A stretch of 64,000 nt of DNA from Eubacterium sp. (GCA_017619835.1 JAFZRN010000039.1:1-64000), one strand, 5' to 3'; counted from the stretch's first letter, positions 40,301 through 48,709 are shown. The notes: a model not told the origin generated them from the letters alone. Numbers and translations: made by a program.

Positions 40301-40372
40301 GCTGTAGAAATTGGGTGGCAACTGGATACTCCTGTTAGAGAAGATATATATGAGTATATTGTGAATGGGTAG
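37358..40372 (+). CDS. PLD-nuclease/SF2 helicase protein with DUF3427
   Basis: 1004 residues in three parts. First, an N-terminal PLD-type nuclease domain (FHTKGYIFKNDG...GSSNMTQKAL, ~140-175). Second, an SF2 helicase core with motif I ATGTGKT (~275), motif II IIIDEAHRTGAG (~370), motif III MTASPERTD and motif VI QQLGRGLR (~565). Third, a C-terminal DUF3427-like region (FISRDSLIAISKQSRTVES, FYYLGRMTATGYKKP). Such single-gene PLD-helicases are common in accessory DNA and are thought to act in DNA restriction or repair; a phage-defence role is likely but not shown here. AGGGGGTAAG precedes the ATG. Terminator follows. Confidence 0.88.
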   Translation: MNNHIEQIRSGAETAFIDSSIKSNLAYKPTFISNDHTNGVKVMTTIEDELRKCESFVFSVAFITLGGITPLLQTLQELEKRGVPGKVLTTDYNMFTDPKALDKLAELSNIELRMYREEALLHPMNETADEENPSVDTENIGFHTKGYIFKNDGTFTILIGSSNMTQKALSVNKEWNTKVVSTAEGEIYQTVGDAFEKLWNDENHTQKYSDFIDEYRTRYETIKKQRKIALEAAKKSPVSIIQYTLQPNSMQVDFISNLSKLVDNGEDKALLISATGTGKTYASAFGLRDALNRIGANEKVLFLVHREQIAKQAMKSYKMVFGNSRRFGLLSGNSKNTDADFLFATMQMMAKDEVRQQFEKDHFQTIIIDEAHRTGAGSYQKIMEYFKPMFWLGMTASPERTDAFDVFAAFNHNIALEIRLQQAMEEDLLCPFHYFGITDLEIEGEVIDEETGLRNFNRLVSDTRVDYIIKQIEYYGYSGDRVKGLIFCSSRKEAIKLSEIFNTRGYKTTALTGSDSQEDRERAIELLTKDGGEDYLDYIFTVDIFNEGVDIPEINQVIMLRPTESPIVFVQQLGRGLRNAADKEFVVILDFIGNYKNNFMIPIALSGDRTYNKDNIRRYVAEGEKVIPGASTIHFDEISRKRIYAAIDTANFSELKLIRENYKNLKYKLGRIPSLMDFDKHGEMDVLRIFDNNNLGSYYKFLVKYENDYKIRLTEDQEKVVEFISKKLASGKRIHELELLAGMLMYNHSLISGLKADLKNKYNKDCSEKEINSVINVMTNEFPSGSGKKTYEKCVFIEKESDGDYQSSQAYKSMMENKDFYNIIKELVEFGRYRYERDYSKNYKDTELVLYQKYTYEDACRLLNWEHNEVPLNIGGYKYDRTTNTLPVFINYDKADDIQDTIKYEDHFISRDSLIAISKQSRTVESEDVQNFLYAKERGISVELFVRKNKDDNGSKEFYYLGRMTATGYKKPFIMPNTDKTAVEIGWQLDTPVREDIYEYIVNG

Positions 40373-40384
40373 AATATTGGCCCA

Positions 40385-40418
40385 CGGCATTCTTAATCTT
40401 TAAGAATGCCGTTTTTTT
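40385..40418 (+). terminator. Intrinsic terminator after the PLD-helicase gene
   Basis: CGGCATTCTTAA and TTAAGAATGCCG (12 bp, 3-base loop) followed by seven T. Confidence 0.93.
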
Positions 40419-40574
40419 ATTTCGTGAAATGACTTCATTTTTCCATTTGCGACATTATTTATCCCATTCACAACAGATTTTATCCTATATGAGTATTGAT
40501 GATGTAATATCCAATCATCAAATAAATGTGAGCGAATATATCGCTGAAAATATAGGAAAGATGAGGATAATAAA

Positions 40575-40826
40575 ATGGATAATACAATGAATACTAGCAA
40601 GATGGAAATACTTAAGGGTGCAGCTGTTGGATTTGCAGTAGGAGTTATGTGGGAGCTTATGATTATAACACCGATCATGAGTGATTGGTCACTTAGAAGT
40701 ATTATAGTTGCAATGACAGTTTCCGGACTTGGATGCAGTGTGGCAGGTGGAATATTTGCTGTAGCTAAGAAGAACAGAACTGATAAGTCGGCAGATAAAG
40801 TTGAAGTAAGTGTTTTGGAGGGATAA
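40575..40826 (+). CDS. Small membrane protein, element-type hypothetical
   Basis: 83 residues: two hydrophobic segments (~12-33 and ~41-62), charged ends. AGGAAAGATGAGG lies upstream. It forms a tight pair with the next gene (5-base gap). The pair resembles small membrane genes carried on phages or conjugative elements. Function unknown. Confidence 0.65.
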   Translation: MDNTMNTSKMEILKGAAVGFAVGVMWELMIITPIMSDWSLRSIIVAMTVSGLGCSVAGGIFAVAKKNRTDKSADKVEVSVLEG

Positions 40827-40831
40827 GCATT

Positions 40832-41224
40832 ATGACGGTAGGAGCAATTATTGGATTATCATTTCTAACAATAGTAGTTGCGGTCGTTGTTGGAGCAGTA
40901 TGTGTCTATTACAAAAAAGCCAGGATTGTCAGTGTGATTTCCGGTATTATATTATTGGCAGCTGCATGGTCGATAGGTGTCTGGTATTACAACGGAACTG
41001 AGGCTGGTAAGCGTGCAATCAAAACACAGCAGAGCAACTTTGGTGGTGGTATAGAAAGAAGGATAACTGTGTTTGATGTTGAGGGTGACATTATAGCAAC
41101 ATATGAAGGAAGATTTGACATTGAATATGACGATGACAGAATCCTGTTTGATGATGAAGAAGGTCTGAGACATATCATTTATTATCCGACAGGAAATGTA
41201 ATAGTAGATGAATTAGCTAAATAA
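40832..41224 (+). CDS. Small membrane-anchored protein of mobile-element type
   Basis: 130 residues. Two N-terminal hydrophobic segments, then NGTEAGKRAIKTQQSNFGGGIERRITVFDVEGDIIATYEGRFDI and a C-terminal RHIIYYPTGNVIVDEL. This K-x-Q-x-S-N-x-G-G-G-I-E-R block recurs in small proteins of phages and integrative elements in Firmicutes. TTGGAGGG precedes the ATG. It suggests the pair is what remains of a mobile element here. Confidence 0.7.
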   Translation: MTVGAIIGLSFLTIVVAVVVGAVCVYYKKARIVSVISGIILLAAAWSIGVWYYNGTEAGKRAIKTQQSNFGGGIERRITVFDVEGDIIATYEGRFDIEYDDDRILFDDEEGLRHIIYYPTGNVIVDELAK

Positions 41225-41245
41225 ATTAATGGATACATCGACAGG

Positions 41246-41284
41246 GCGTCTATGAGCAGAAATACTTGTAGGCGCTTTCTTTTA
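41246..41284 (+). terminator. Probable intrinsic terminator
   Basis: GCGTCTA pairs with TAGGCGC (7 bp, one G-T) around a 16-base loop, then TTTCTTTTAT. Separates the element pair from the Nudix gene. Confidence 0.65.
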
Positions 41285-41328
41285 TATGGTATTATTGTAA
41301 TGTTTAATAATCATTTGGAGGAATTAAA

Positions 41329-42042
41329 GTGAAACACATAGAAGTAGTTGCTGCAGTGATCAGACATGGAAACAAAATATTTGCAACGCAGCGCGGTTAC
41401 GGTGAGTTTAAAGACAGGTGGGAATTTCCCGGTGGGAAGATGGAACCGGGCGAGGAACCTGAGGCAGCTCTTGTAAGAGAGATAAAGGAAGAGTTGGATA
41501 CGGATATAGAGGTTGGTGAACATATAATCACAGTCGATACGGATTATCCGAATTTCCATATTACAATGCATGTATATTGGTGCTCCATACTCAGTGGAGA
41601 ACTGACACTTCTGGAACATGAGGCAGCTAAGTGGCTTGAACTTGATTCTAAGTTACCGACAGCAGTTGACTGGCTACCGGCGGATCTGGAAGTGGTAGAA
41701 AAACTATATAATAAAAGTGATAACAACAGGAGGACAAAAATGGTTAAGCACGTTATTTTATGGCAGTTGAAGGATGAATTATCAGCTGAGGAAAAGGTAA
41801 AGGTTAAGGCAGATATCAAGGCCGGGCTGGAGGGTCTTGCGGGACAGATTCCGGGACTTATCGAGATTAAGGTTAATACCGAAGGTCTTGAATCTTCCAA
41901 TGCTGATCTGATGCTGGACTCATCATTTGAGGATGAGGAGTCACTCAAAGGATATGCAGTACATCCGGCTCATGTTGCCGTTGCCAATGGAGTTGTCAGA
42001 CCAAATGCTAAGCTGAGGGTATGCATGGATTATGAGGTATAG
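41329..42042 (+). CDS. Nudix hydrolase (MutT-like) fused to a Dabb domain
   Basis: 237 residues starting at GTG 41329 after GGAGGAATTAAA. Residues ~5-125 are a MutT/8-oxo-dGTP diphosphatase-like Nudix domain (WEFPGGKMEPGEEPEAALVREIKEEL, the Nudix box). Residues ~138-237 are a stress-response A/B barrel Dabb domain (MVKHVILWQLKDE...). The join contains ACAGGAGGACAAAA followed by ATG 41740 in frame, i.e. a complete RBS and start for a separate 100-residue Dabb protein. Shifted-frame TGA/TAA codons lie just before it, so the fusion may have come from a small indel. Nudix removes oxidised nucleotides; the Dabb role is unknown. Confidence 0.85.
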   Translation: MKHIEVVAAVIRHGNKIFATQRGYGEFKDRWEFPGGKMEPGEEPEAALVREIKEELDTDIEVGEHIITVDTDYPNFHITMHVYWCSILSGELTLLEHEAAKWLELDSKLPTAVDWLPADLEVVEKLYNKSDNNRRTKMVKHVILWQLKDELSAEEKVKVKADIKAGLEGLAGQIPGLIEIKVNTEGLESSNADLMLDSSFEDEESLKGYAVHPAHVAVANGVVRPNAKLRVCMDYEV

Positions 42043-42044
42043 CC

Positions 42045-42467
42045 ATGGATGAGTTTAATCTCGAACGATTTATTAAGCAGCATGAACAGACATATAAGAC
42101 TGCTTATGAAGAGCTTTCTCAGGGCAGGAAGCGGACTCACTGGATGTGGTGGATCTTTCCGCAGATCGCAGGCCTTGGCATGACTGAGACATCGAAGTTT
42201 TATTCTATTCAAAGTGCTGAGGAGGCGAAGGCATTTCTTGAGCATCCGTATCTTGGAAAGAATCTGAGAGAGATATCGGAGGTTCTTCTTGGTTTGTCCG
42301 AAAATGACCCGGCTGTGATACTGGGTTACCCGGATGACCTGAAACTATGTTCGTCGATGACGCTTTTCTCGGAGATTGCACCGGAGGAAGACATTTTCCA
42401 AAAAGTGCTTGATAAGTTCTATGATGGGAAGAAGGACGAGAGGACTGTAAGACTGATCGGTAGGTAA
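42045..42467 (+). CDS. DUF1810 domain-containing protein
   Basis: 140 residues spanning the whole DUF1810 family: LERFIKQHEQTYKTAYEELSQGRKRTHWMWWIFPQ, then SIQSAEEAKAFLEHPYLG, KLCSSMTLFSEIAP and a C-terminal VLDKFYDGKKDERTVRLI. Conserved but uncharacterised. It starts 2 bases after the Nudix-Dabb stop, so they are co-transcribed. Confidence 0.87.
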   Translation: MDEFNLERFIKQHEQTYKTAYEELSQGRKRTHWMWWIFPQIAGLGMTETSKFYSIQSAEEAKAFLEHPYLGKNLREISEVLLGLSENDPAVILGYPDDLKLCSSMTLFSEIAPEEDIFQKVLDKFYDGKKDERTVRLIGR

Positions 42468-42488
42468 TGGAAAGGATCATGTGTTGGA

Positions 42489-43622
42489 ATGAAGCCGAAT
42501 AAGACCAATAAAAAATTCATGCTGTTATCTGCTATCGGTATTTTTATGGTCGTGGATCATCATACTTTCACGGCCATAAATCTTTTTGGGGATTATATAC
42601 CATATAATTCTTTCTTTATGCCCATGTTCGTATTTATTTCCGGATATTTCAACAATGTGGATTCGGATACGAAAATGGGTTCTTACACGTTAAAGAAAGT
42701 TAAGTCACTTCTGATCCCGTATCTGGGTATCGCGTTCGCGGTATTTATATTCCAACAACTGATCAACTGGTTTAAGCTCGGGGAGATCGAACCGCTTCCC
42801 TCCGGGTATCTTCTTTATATGCTTGAGCGTGTCGTTACGTCGGGCTCGCCGTTTGCGCTTGTAACGCCTATGTGGTTTGTCATCACATTGTTTGCGACAC
42901 TGATGATATATGCGCTTCTTAAAAAATTCCTGTATAAAATCTGGAACAGCTATGTGATGTTTGGAGTGTTTACGGTGCTCCAGCTGCTTGCCGTATATCT
43001 AGCGAAGAATGTCTCGGCTGAAGCTCTGCACTGGTTCCTGCTTTTGATGAAGGTCATGTTTTTCCTTCCGTTTCTTGAGCTGGGGAAAATATATAGAGAC
43101 CATCTGGAGAAGAGGCATGCCGGACTGTCGGGTGGATGGAAGGTCGGCCTGATGGCGGCTTTGTTTTTCATAAATATGATCCGCACAATGTATCTGCCTG
43201 CAGCCTACGATGTTGCCTTTGATACCATTGATGAACTCTCAGGGTTTACGAGCCCATTTATCGTGACACCGATGGTTTCATCAATAGTCGGAATCTTTTT
43301 CTGGCTTACGTTTGTGGATATCATCGGAAATGCGCTCTATGAGAGCCGCTTCATCAATTTCATGTCGAACAATACGTTCTGGATAATGGGATTTCATATC
43401 CTGTTTTTCAATATACTTAACTGTATTCTTTTGCTGGTCGACAGACTTCTCGGATTACCGTACTTTGACGCAGAAGCCTTCCGGGAGTCGGAATGGTATA
43501 TGTGGGAGATCAGCCCCAATATAAAGCTTGCATATGTGCTGATCGGCATCCTTGGCCCGCTGGGGTTTAGGTGGCTGTTCGGTAAAGTTCAATCTGGAAT
43601 TGATAGAATACGGAAGGGATGA
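42489..43622 (+). CDS. Acyltransferase 3 family membrane protein
   Basis: 377 residues with ten or so membrane helices. FMVVDHHTFTAINLFGDYIPYNSFFMPMFVFISGYF holds the conserved His and the motif after it; PMWFVITLFATLMIYALL and NNTFWIMGFHILFFNILN complete the pattern. Likely O-acetylates an extracellular glycan. Its 3' end overlaps the convergent membrane gene by 56 bases. Confidence 0.85.
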   Translation: MKPNKTNKKFMLLSAIGIFMVVDHHTFTAINLFGDYIPYNSFFMPMFVFISGYFNNVDSDTKMGSYTLKKVKSLLIPYLGIAFAVFIFQQLINWFKLGEIEPLPSGYLLYMLERVVTSGSPFALVTPMWFVITLFATLMIYALLKKFLYKIWNSYVMFGVFTVLQLLAVYLAKNVSAEALHWFLLLMKVMFFLPFLELGKIYRDHLEKRHAGLSGGWKVGLMAALFFINMIRTMYLPAAYDVAFDTIDELSGFTSPFIVTPMVSSIVGIFFWLTFVDIIGNALYESRFINFMSNNTFWIMGFHILFFNILNCILLLVDRLLGLPYFDAEAFRESEWYMWEISPNIKLAYVLIGILGPLGFRWLFGKVQSGIDRIRKG

Positions 43623-44115
43623 TCATCACTATCCATTTAAGATTTAGAAATGTGTTCGCTATATCCGGTCTCTTTGTTTCGGAAAGTGATATATAGAAGT
43701 TGTTGAAAATGTCGTCGCCAAAGTTTTTCAGCATCGCATCATAATATAGCCCTGTTGCTCTTGTGATGAGGTAGATATTGGCGATTAGGGCGATGACGAA
43801 GACGATGATCGTCCACATATTGGGAGTGGGGCAGGCCATGAGACGCCCGAGAATGATAAGACCGGCAAAATAAAATATGGAATAAAGACCGCTCCCGATA
43901 GCTGAGAAAGCTATATAGCCTTCGTGGCTGTGAATGTGATTGAGAAGAATATATACGAGAAGCTTCTCATATAGTACGGTGAGCATGAATATATAGATGG
44001 CGCCGAAAATTATCGGAACACGCAGCTCGACCCCGGAGTTATTCCTGAACTTCGGGTCACATGCAATCCCGATAAAAAGTAGATATGTAAGAAAAATAAG
44101 AATATAATGTAGCAT
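43567..44115 (-). CDS. Hypothetical five- to six-helix membrane protein
   Basis: 182 residues from ATG 44115 (GGGAGA 9 bases upstream). Hydrophobic throughout (LIFLTYLLFIGIA, VPIIFGAIYIFMLTVLYEKLLVYILL, FYFAGLIILGRLM, IIVFVIALIANIYLI). The coding strand overlaps the 3' end of the acyltransferase gene by 56 bases, convergent. Base composition and codon use look like a real gene but I recognise no family. Confidence 0.6.
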   Translation of the reverse strand: MLHYILIFLTYLLFIGIACDPKFRNNSGVELRVPIIFGAIYIFMLTVLYEKLLVYILLNHIHSHEGYIAFSAIGSGLYSIFYFAGLIILGRLMACPTPNMWTIIVFVIALIANIYLITRATGLYYDAMLKNFGDDIFNNFYISLSETKRPDIANTFLNLKWIVMIIPSVFYQFQIELYRTAT

Positions 44116-44143
44116 ATAATTTATCTCCCGCCACCAGTATAAC

Positions 44144-44195
44144 ATGAAACTCGGGGACGGGGGAAGAGTTGCAAAATGAAACTTAGGGACGGAGG
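44144..44195. repeat. Two-copy ~32-bp GGGGACGG repeat (locus 1)
   Basis: ATGAAACTCGGGGACGGGGG at 44144-44163 and ATGAAACTTAGGGACGGAGG at 44176-44195, joined by AAGAGTTGCAAA. The same two-unit arrangement occurs at 58502-58564. The second unit here ends in GGAGG, which serves as the RBS of the CDF gene. Resembles REP-type palindromic-repeat debris of gut Clostridia. Confidence 0.75.
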
Positions 44196-44201
44196 TCCGC
44201 T

Positions 44202-45098
44202 TTGGAAAAGTACAGCAAAGAAGAACAGAATATAATTAATAAAGTTTCCGCTGTCGGCATCTTTGGAAATGTCGTCCTGGCGGCTTTCAAACTGGTATCC
44301 GGACTTGTCGGAAAATCCGGTGCGATGGTCTCGGATGCTGTGCATTCACTTTCCGATGTCTTCGCGACACTGATCGCATATTTCGGTGTGACTATCTCGA
44401 AGCGTCCGGAAGATAAGGAGCATCCTTACGGGCATGAAAGACTCGAATGCGTAGCCTCCCTGATCTTAGGACTTATCCTTGCGGGAACCGGAATCGGAAT
44501 CGGTTACTCGGGTATTCAGAAGATCCTTTCGCCCGAAGATCTGGAGATTCCTACCATGCTTCCGCTCATTGCGGCGATAGTTTCGATCCTTGTTAAAGAA
44601 GGAATGTTCTGGTACACGATGTACTATGCGAAGAAGCTTGATTCATCGGCTTTTAAAGCAGATGCCTGGCACCATCGTTCGGATGCCATATCTTCGGTAG
44701 GCTCCTTCGTCGGTATCGGGCTTGCAAAGCTCGGCTTTCCTGTAATGGATCCGATCGCGAGTATCATCATCTGCGCCTTCATCCTGAAGGTTGCTTTCGA
44801 CATAGCGAAGGATGCGATAATCAAGATGCTCGACACCTCCTGCGATAAGGACCTGGAAGAAAACTTCCGAGGTTTCATCCTGGACCAGCCGGGTGTTAAG
44901 GGGATAGATCTTCTGCAGACGAGGCAGTTCGGCAACAAGGTTTATATCGACCTCGAGATAGCGGTCGACCGGAACATATCCCTTATCGATGCACATAGCA
45001 TTGCAGAGGATGTTCACGATAGCGTAGAGAGGGAATTTCCGAACGTAAAACATATCATGATACATGTTAATCCCGAAGAGGAAAAAAATAACGGGTGA
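44202..45098 (+). CDS. Cation diffusion facilitator (CDF) family transporter
   Basis: 298 residues beginning at TTG 44202, six bases after GGAGG contributed by the upstream repeat. Six membrane helices; KSGAMVSDAVHSLSDV has the CDF metal-site Asp/His pair, and KADAWHHRSDAISS the second (His/Asp). The C-terminal cytosolic domain (KVYIDLEIAVDRNISLIDAHSIAEDVHDSVEREFPNVKHIMIHVNP) is complete. CDF proteins export Zn, Fe or Mn by proton antiport. Specificity not determined; the pattern HxxxD in helix 5 fits zinc or iron. Confidence 0.93.
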   Translation: MEKYSKEEQNIINKVSAVGIFGNVVLAAFKLVSGLVGKSGAMVSDAVHSLSDVFATLIAYFGVTISKRPEDKEHPYGHERLECVASLILGLILAGTGIGIGYSGIQKILSPEDLEIPTMLPLIAAIVSILVKEGMFWYTMYYAKKLDSSAFKADAWHHRSDAISSVGSFVGIGLAKLGFPVMDPIASIIICAFILKVAFDIAKDAIIKMLDTSCDKDLEENFRGFILDQPGVKGIDLLQTRQFGNKVYIDLEIAVDRNISLIDAHSIAEDVHDSVEREFPNVKHIMIHVNPEEEKNNG

Positions 45099-45120
45099 GT
45101 CAATCGACTCACCCATTTTA
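45093..45120. terminator. Bidirectional intrinsic terminator
   Basis: GGGTGAGTC-AATC-GACTCACCC, a perfect 9-bp stem that includes the CDF stop codon, followed by ATTTTAAT. It lies between convergent genes and could end transcription from both sides. Confidence 0.85.
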
Positions 45121-45148
45121 ATGCTCATAATATTATTGCTCATATTAT

Positions 45149-46192
45149 CTATTTCAGCGATTCAGTGAATTCAAGTATCAGCGCATTCGTGTCAACCTTA
45201 TTGATATCAGCGCTCGGCCATGAGTGGCGGCCGTCCTTTACGAAGAGATCCCAAACCTGATTCTTCTTTCCGTCTGCTGAATACTTCTTCAGCTCGCCCT
45301 TTTCAAGCACGACAATTTCGGAAGATGATAGCCCGGATGAGGTTGCCCAGTAATCCATAACGTCCTCGATCGCCGGATCCTTGGAATGCTCGACACTTCC
45401 GTCGGTGTATTTTGGAACAATGTCGTCCTTCTCGCCCGTGATCTGGAAGAAGCTCACGTCATTAGTCTCATTCCTGTTCTCCCATACGGACTCGGCCATC
45501 TTTCCCGCAACACTGATGAAGCCCGAATAGGTTCCATCATTTTCCATTGCAAGGCGGTGGATCATGAATGCTCCGTTACTGAAGCCGCCTGCATATATCC
45601 TGTCCTCCGCAAATGAGTACTCCTGCTTCATATAATTAGCAAGTGCAATGAGGAATCCTACATCGTCATTACCCTCAGCGCCGATTCCGGAATTCCATCC
45701 TATAGAGGAGGTTGCATCGTTCGGATTGGATGAGCCGGTCACATAGAGGACTCCGTAACCTGCCGCATTTGCATCAACATCCATATTGGTCTTTGACTTC
45801 ATCGTCTCCGCCGATTCGCCGTAGCCGTGAAGGAGTACAATGAGTGGTGCGCCGGCAGTTTCTTCCGGGGCACAAAGTATAAAGTCGTGCTCAACACCGT
45901 CATAGGTGCAGGTATATTTTCCGTCGCCGGCATCCGTCACACTTGCGATATCGTAGATGACTCTTTCCACCTTCTCAGGAGCTGCCTCAGCAGAATCTTC
46001 GGCTGCATCATCAGCGCCCTCGTCAGCAGCATCGGCATCCGGAACTTCCTCAGCCGCCTCTTCACTCACTGCCTCGGTCACTACCTCAGTATCCTTCTCG
46101 GAAGCAGTATCGGTGGCGGCGTCATTTCCACCACACGCACACATGGAAAAAACTAACCCTAGTGATAATAAAACCGCTAATCTCTTTTTCAT
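45149..46192 (-). CDS. Secreted lipoprotein esterase (PHB depolymerase/feruloyl esterase-like)
   Basis: 347 residues. Lipoprotein signal peptide with Cys near residue 18-20 (VFSMCACGG), then an Asp/Glu/Ala-rich linker of ~50 residues (EEAAEEVPDADAADEGADD...) and an alpha/beta hydrolase domain. This has HGYGESAETM as oxyanion region, AGGFSNGAF as the nucleophile Ser elbow, an Asp in ITGEKDDIVP and His in KDGRHSWPS. These are the signatures of the LpqC/polyhydroxybutyrate depolymerase group, which in gut bacteria often acts on esterified xylans. It is exported and membrane-anchored. Confidence 0.9.
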   Translation of the reverse strand: MKKRLAVLLSLGLVFSMCACGGNDAATDTASEKDTEVVTEAVSEEAAEEVPDADAADEGADDAAEDSAEAAPEKVERVIYDIASVTDAGDGKYTCTYDGVEHDFILCAPEETAGAPLIVLLHGYGESAETMKSKTNMDVDANAAGYGVLYVTGSSNPNDATSSIGWNSGIGAEGNDDVGFLIALANYMKQEYSFAEDRIYAGGFSNGAFMIHRLAMENDGTYSGFISVAGKMAESVWENRNETNDVSFFQITGEKDDIVPKYTDGSVEHSKDPAIEDVMDYWATSSGLSSSEIVVLEKGELKKYSADGKKNQVWDLFVKDGRHSWPSADINKVDTNALILEFTESLK

Positions 46193-46211
46193 ACTTTCAA
46201 CCTCATAAAAC

Positions 46212-46913
46212 CTAATCTAATACTATCCCCTTCAGCAGATCTCCCAGCGATGTTGACAGCTCCTCTGATTCAGGAATCACCACATCTTCATTGGCTACCT
46301 CCTCCTCGGGATTATCGATGAGAGCCTTTATGGAAAGCGAGATCTTGCCTTCCTTTATATCGATGACCTTGACATCAACATCCTGGCCGACCTTCAGCAC
46401 AACCTTCGGATGCTTGATCCTCTGGTGTGAGATCTGCGATATATGAACCAGTCCGGATATGCCGTCACCGAGATCTATAAATGCGCCGTAATCCTTGATG
46501 GTAGCAACAGTACCGTGAAGCACCTGTCCGATCTTAACATCGGAAAGCTTCTTCTGTCTGCTTAACTCCTGCCTCTCCCTCAGTATCTCCTTGGCGGAAA
46601 GGATAAGCTTGTCCTCATCCATATTTGCCTCGAAGACCCTGACCTCCAGCTCCTTTTCAAGGAACGGATTACAGTCGTCTATTCTTTCAAGTGTTAATTT
46701 GGAAATGGGTATGAAGGCTCTTATGCCCTCAAAGTCGGCAACCACGCCGCCCTTCACTATACCGTTAACGGTAACAGTGATATTTTCCTGTGACTCCTTA
46801 AGCTCTTCGGCTTTCTTCCATGCGAGAAGAGTATCTGTGTCATGAACTCCGTCGCCCATCAGGCTGTAAGAGTCTTCCAGCATCTTCTCATAGTCTTTCA
46901 TTGATTCTTCCAT
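46212..46913 (-). CDS. S1 RNA-binding domain protein (ribosomal protein S1-like)
   Basis: 233 residues with two S1 domains: residues ~45-110 (VTVNGIVKGGVVADFEGIRAFIPISKL) and ~128-200 (GQVLHGTVATIKDYGAFIDLGDGISGLVHISQIS...LKVGQDVDVKVIDI). The second is canonical, the first diverged. Probably a short S1-like translation or RNA-binding factor. AAAGGAGG precedes the ATG at 46913. It lies 19 bases upstream of the esterase gene on the same strand, so the two may be co-transcribed. Confidence 0.87.
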   Translation of the reverse strand: MEESMKDYEKMLEDSYSLMGDGVHDTDTLLAWKKAEELKESQENITVTVNGIVKGGVVADFEGIRAFIPISKLTLERIDDCNPFLEKELEVRVFEANMDEDKLILSAKEILRERQELSRQKKLSDVKIGQVLHGTVATIKDYGAFIDLGDGISGLVHISQISHQRIKHPKVVLKVGQDVDVKVIDIKEGKISLSIKALIDNPEEEVANEDVVIPESEELSTSLGDLLKGIVLD

Positions 46914-47105
46914 TTTTTCGGCCTCCTTTAAAACCTAAGCCCTTTTGCTTTTGTAATTCTATCAGACGAAGTCGTCTTATGCAATTGAAGTTTTTTTGAA
47001 GTGTCACAAAGAAAATTTTTAAAAGTGATACATTCATGATACAACCTCATATTACAATGCGAGTATGATCAGAAAAATATAGGTATTTTTCGATGAGGTG
47101 AAACT

Positions 47106-48704
47106 ATGAAGAGATTATATAGAAAAAGCAGAAAAGTACTGGCTGTGATCCTGGCCGTTGGCCTCGTCATTTCCATGACCTCATGCGGACAGAAAGAAGC
47201 GGAAAGTATTGACGAATATGGCGGAAAAGAAGTGTCGCCCACCGCTGCTTCAGATACTGATGATAACGGCTTTGATGTAAGTGATGCTGTCACATCCAAC
47301 GGTAAGACCCTGAGGGAATTCTTTGGTCAATTTATCTATTGGGATGATCTTTTCACTTATCAGAATAAGGAAATAAAAGTCCATATCGCTTCTGAAATTC
47401 CCGATGAGGACGGACTTGGTGTTTATAGTATCAATAATACTGTGGACGACTCACAGGAAGCTGCTCTTCTTGACAGACTGTTTGATGATGAACCAGAGAA
47501 GATAGAAGAGCTGGGTTACACAAATGAGACGGACTATATCATGCATCTTTACAGGCTGAGAAGGTTAACCGGAGAGCTTTCGGGTAATTTCTCATACTCC
47601 TATAAGGTTATCGATTCATCTTTTGAGGATAAGTTTCAATGGACTGATAATGCTAATTATTCTATCCACATGTATAAAGGAAAGTACCAGGGAATCGATT
47701 ATGGTCTTATTCTGGCATATGACTATTTTGCAGGAGTAAGATATATAACTTTTCTTCCCGTAAGCATAAAAGATTATTATCCTGAGTTTAACTTTAAAAC
47801 CCTGATGATAGAAGGAACAGAGGACGTCATGGGTAATACCTTTGATATTAAGAATAAATGCCCGCTGTCTCCGGATGGAGTGAAGGATCAGGCCTTAGAA
47901 TTTATGGAGTCAGAGCTGGGCATTACAGGATATACATGTAAGGTTTCAAATAATCATGAGGGTTATGTCACTAATATGAGTGAAATGACACCTTCGTTAT
48001 ATTATGGCATTCCGAATACCGATTGCATATCTATGCTTAGATTTTCGGATAGTGATTATATCAGTACAGATAAGGCTGCTCAGGACAGCTCAAGTTTAAG
48101 ACATAATTTTATCCTTGCCGAGCAGGAAGATATCGCTGCAGAATATGCTGCGGATCATCAGGGGACGGATGAAATCCAGGCTGTATGGTTGGCTGCCGAA
48201 TCTGACAGGGTTAATGAGGATGTAGAGCTATATACAGATGGCTATGCAGTATATCTTGAGAATCCATTCCAGATAGATTATGACGTTGATGATCTTTTTA
48301 TCAATATTGAAGGCGGCCAGATATTAATGTCGCAGACTGTTGGGTGTGATAACTTGGGTTGCATAATGGTCACTTCAAAGGGATTATTCGGAGCTGATAT
48401 CAGACTGGGCGCAGATGTATATGATGTCACTGATAATGTTGAACTTCTCAGCTTTGAAAAGATGAAAGAAGCTCTTAAAAATGCGCTTGAAAATGAGGTC
48501 GATCTGAGAAAAATTGCTGCAGATAAAATTGATATACCACAGGTACTGCTAAACTACGCCATGGTAGTTGATGAAGATGATAGCAGCCTGATCTCCATGG
48601 TTCCGGTCTGGGAGTTCAGACTCGTTTACGGTGAAAGAGTAGATAATATCCAGATAAATGCAATGGATGGATCGGTAGTTGATGCATCTTTGTTCGAGGG
48701 GTGA
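47106..48704 (+). CDS. Large lipoprotein of unknown function (paralogue 1)
   Basis: 532 residues. Lipoprotein signal with lipobox Cys27 (VISMTSCG); mature N terminus ESIDEYGGKEVSP, low in structure. The body is mixed alpha/beta (IHMYKGKYQGIDYGLILAYDYFAG, FLPVSIKDYYP, GCIMVTSKGLFGADI, VPVWEFRL) with no recognised domain. It is clearly paralogous to the next protein: matching order of EYGG, NETDYIM, IHMY-x-G-K-Y, FLPVSIKDY, GFFGAD/GLFGAD and VPVW segments. A GAGG RBS precedes the ATG. Probably extracellular, membrane-anchored. Confidence 0.75.
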   Translation: MKRLYRKSRKVLAVILAVGLVISMTSCGQKEAESIDEYGGKEVSPTAASDTDDNGFDVSDAVTSNGKTLREFFGQFIYWDDLFTYQNKEIKVHIASEIPDEDGLGVYSINNTVDDSQEAALLDRLFDDEPEKIEELGYTNETDYIMHLYRLRRLTGELSGNFSYSYKVIDSSFEDKFQWTDNANYSIHMYKGKYQGIDYGLILAYDYFAGVRYITFLPVSIKDYYPEFNFKTLMIEGTEDVMGNTFDIKNKCPLSPDGVKDQALEFMESELGITGYTCKVSNNHEGYVTNMSEMTPSLYYGIPNTDCISMLRFSDSDYISTDKAAQDSSSLRHNFILAEQEDIAAEYAADHQGTDEIQAVWLAAESDRVNEDVELYTDGYAVYLENPFQIDYDVDDLFINIEGGQILMSQTVGCDNLGCIMVTSKGLFGADIRLGADVYDVTDNVELLSFEKMKEALKNALENEVDLRKIAADKIDIPQVLLNYAMVVDEDDSSLISMVPVWEFRLVYGERVDNIQINAMDGSVVDASLFEG

Positions 48705-48709
48705 TATGT

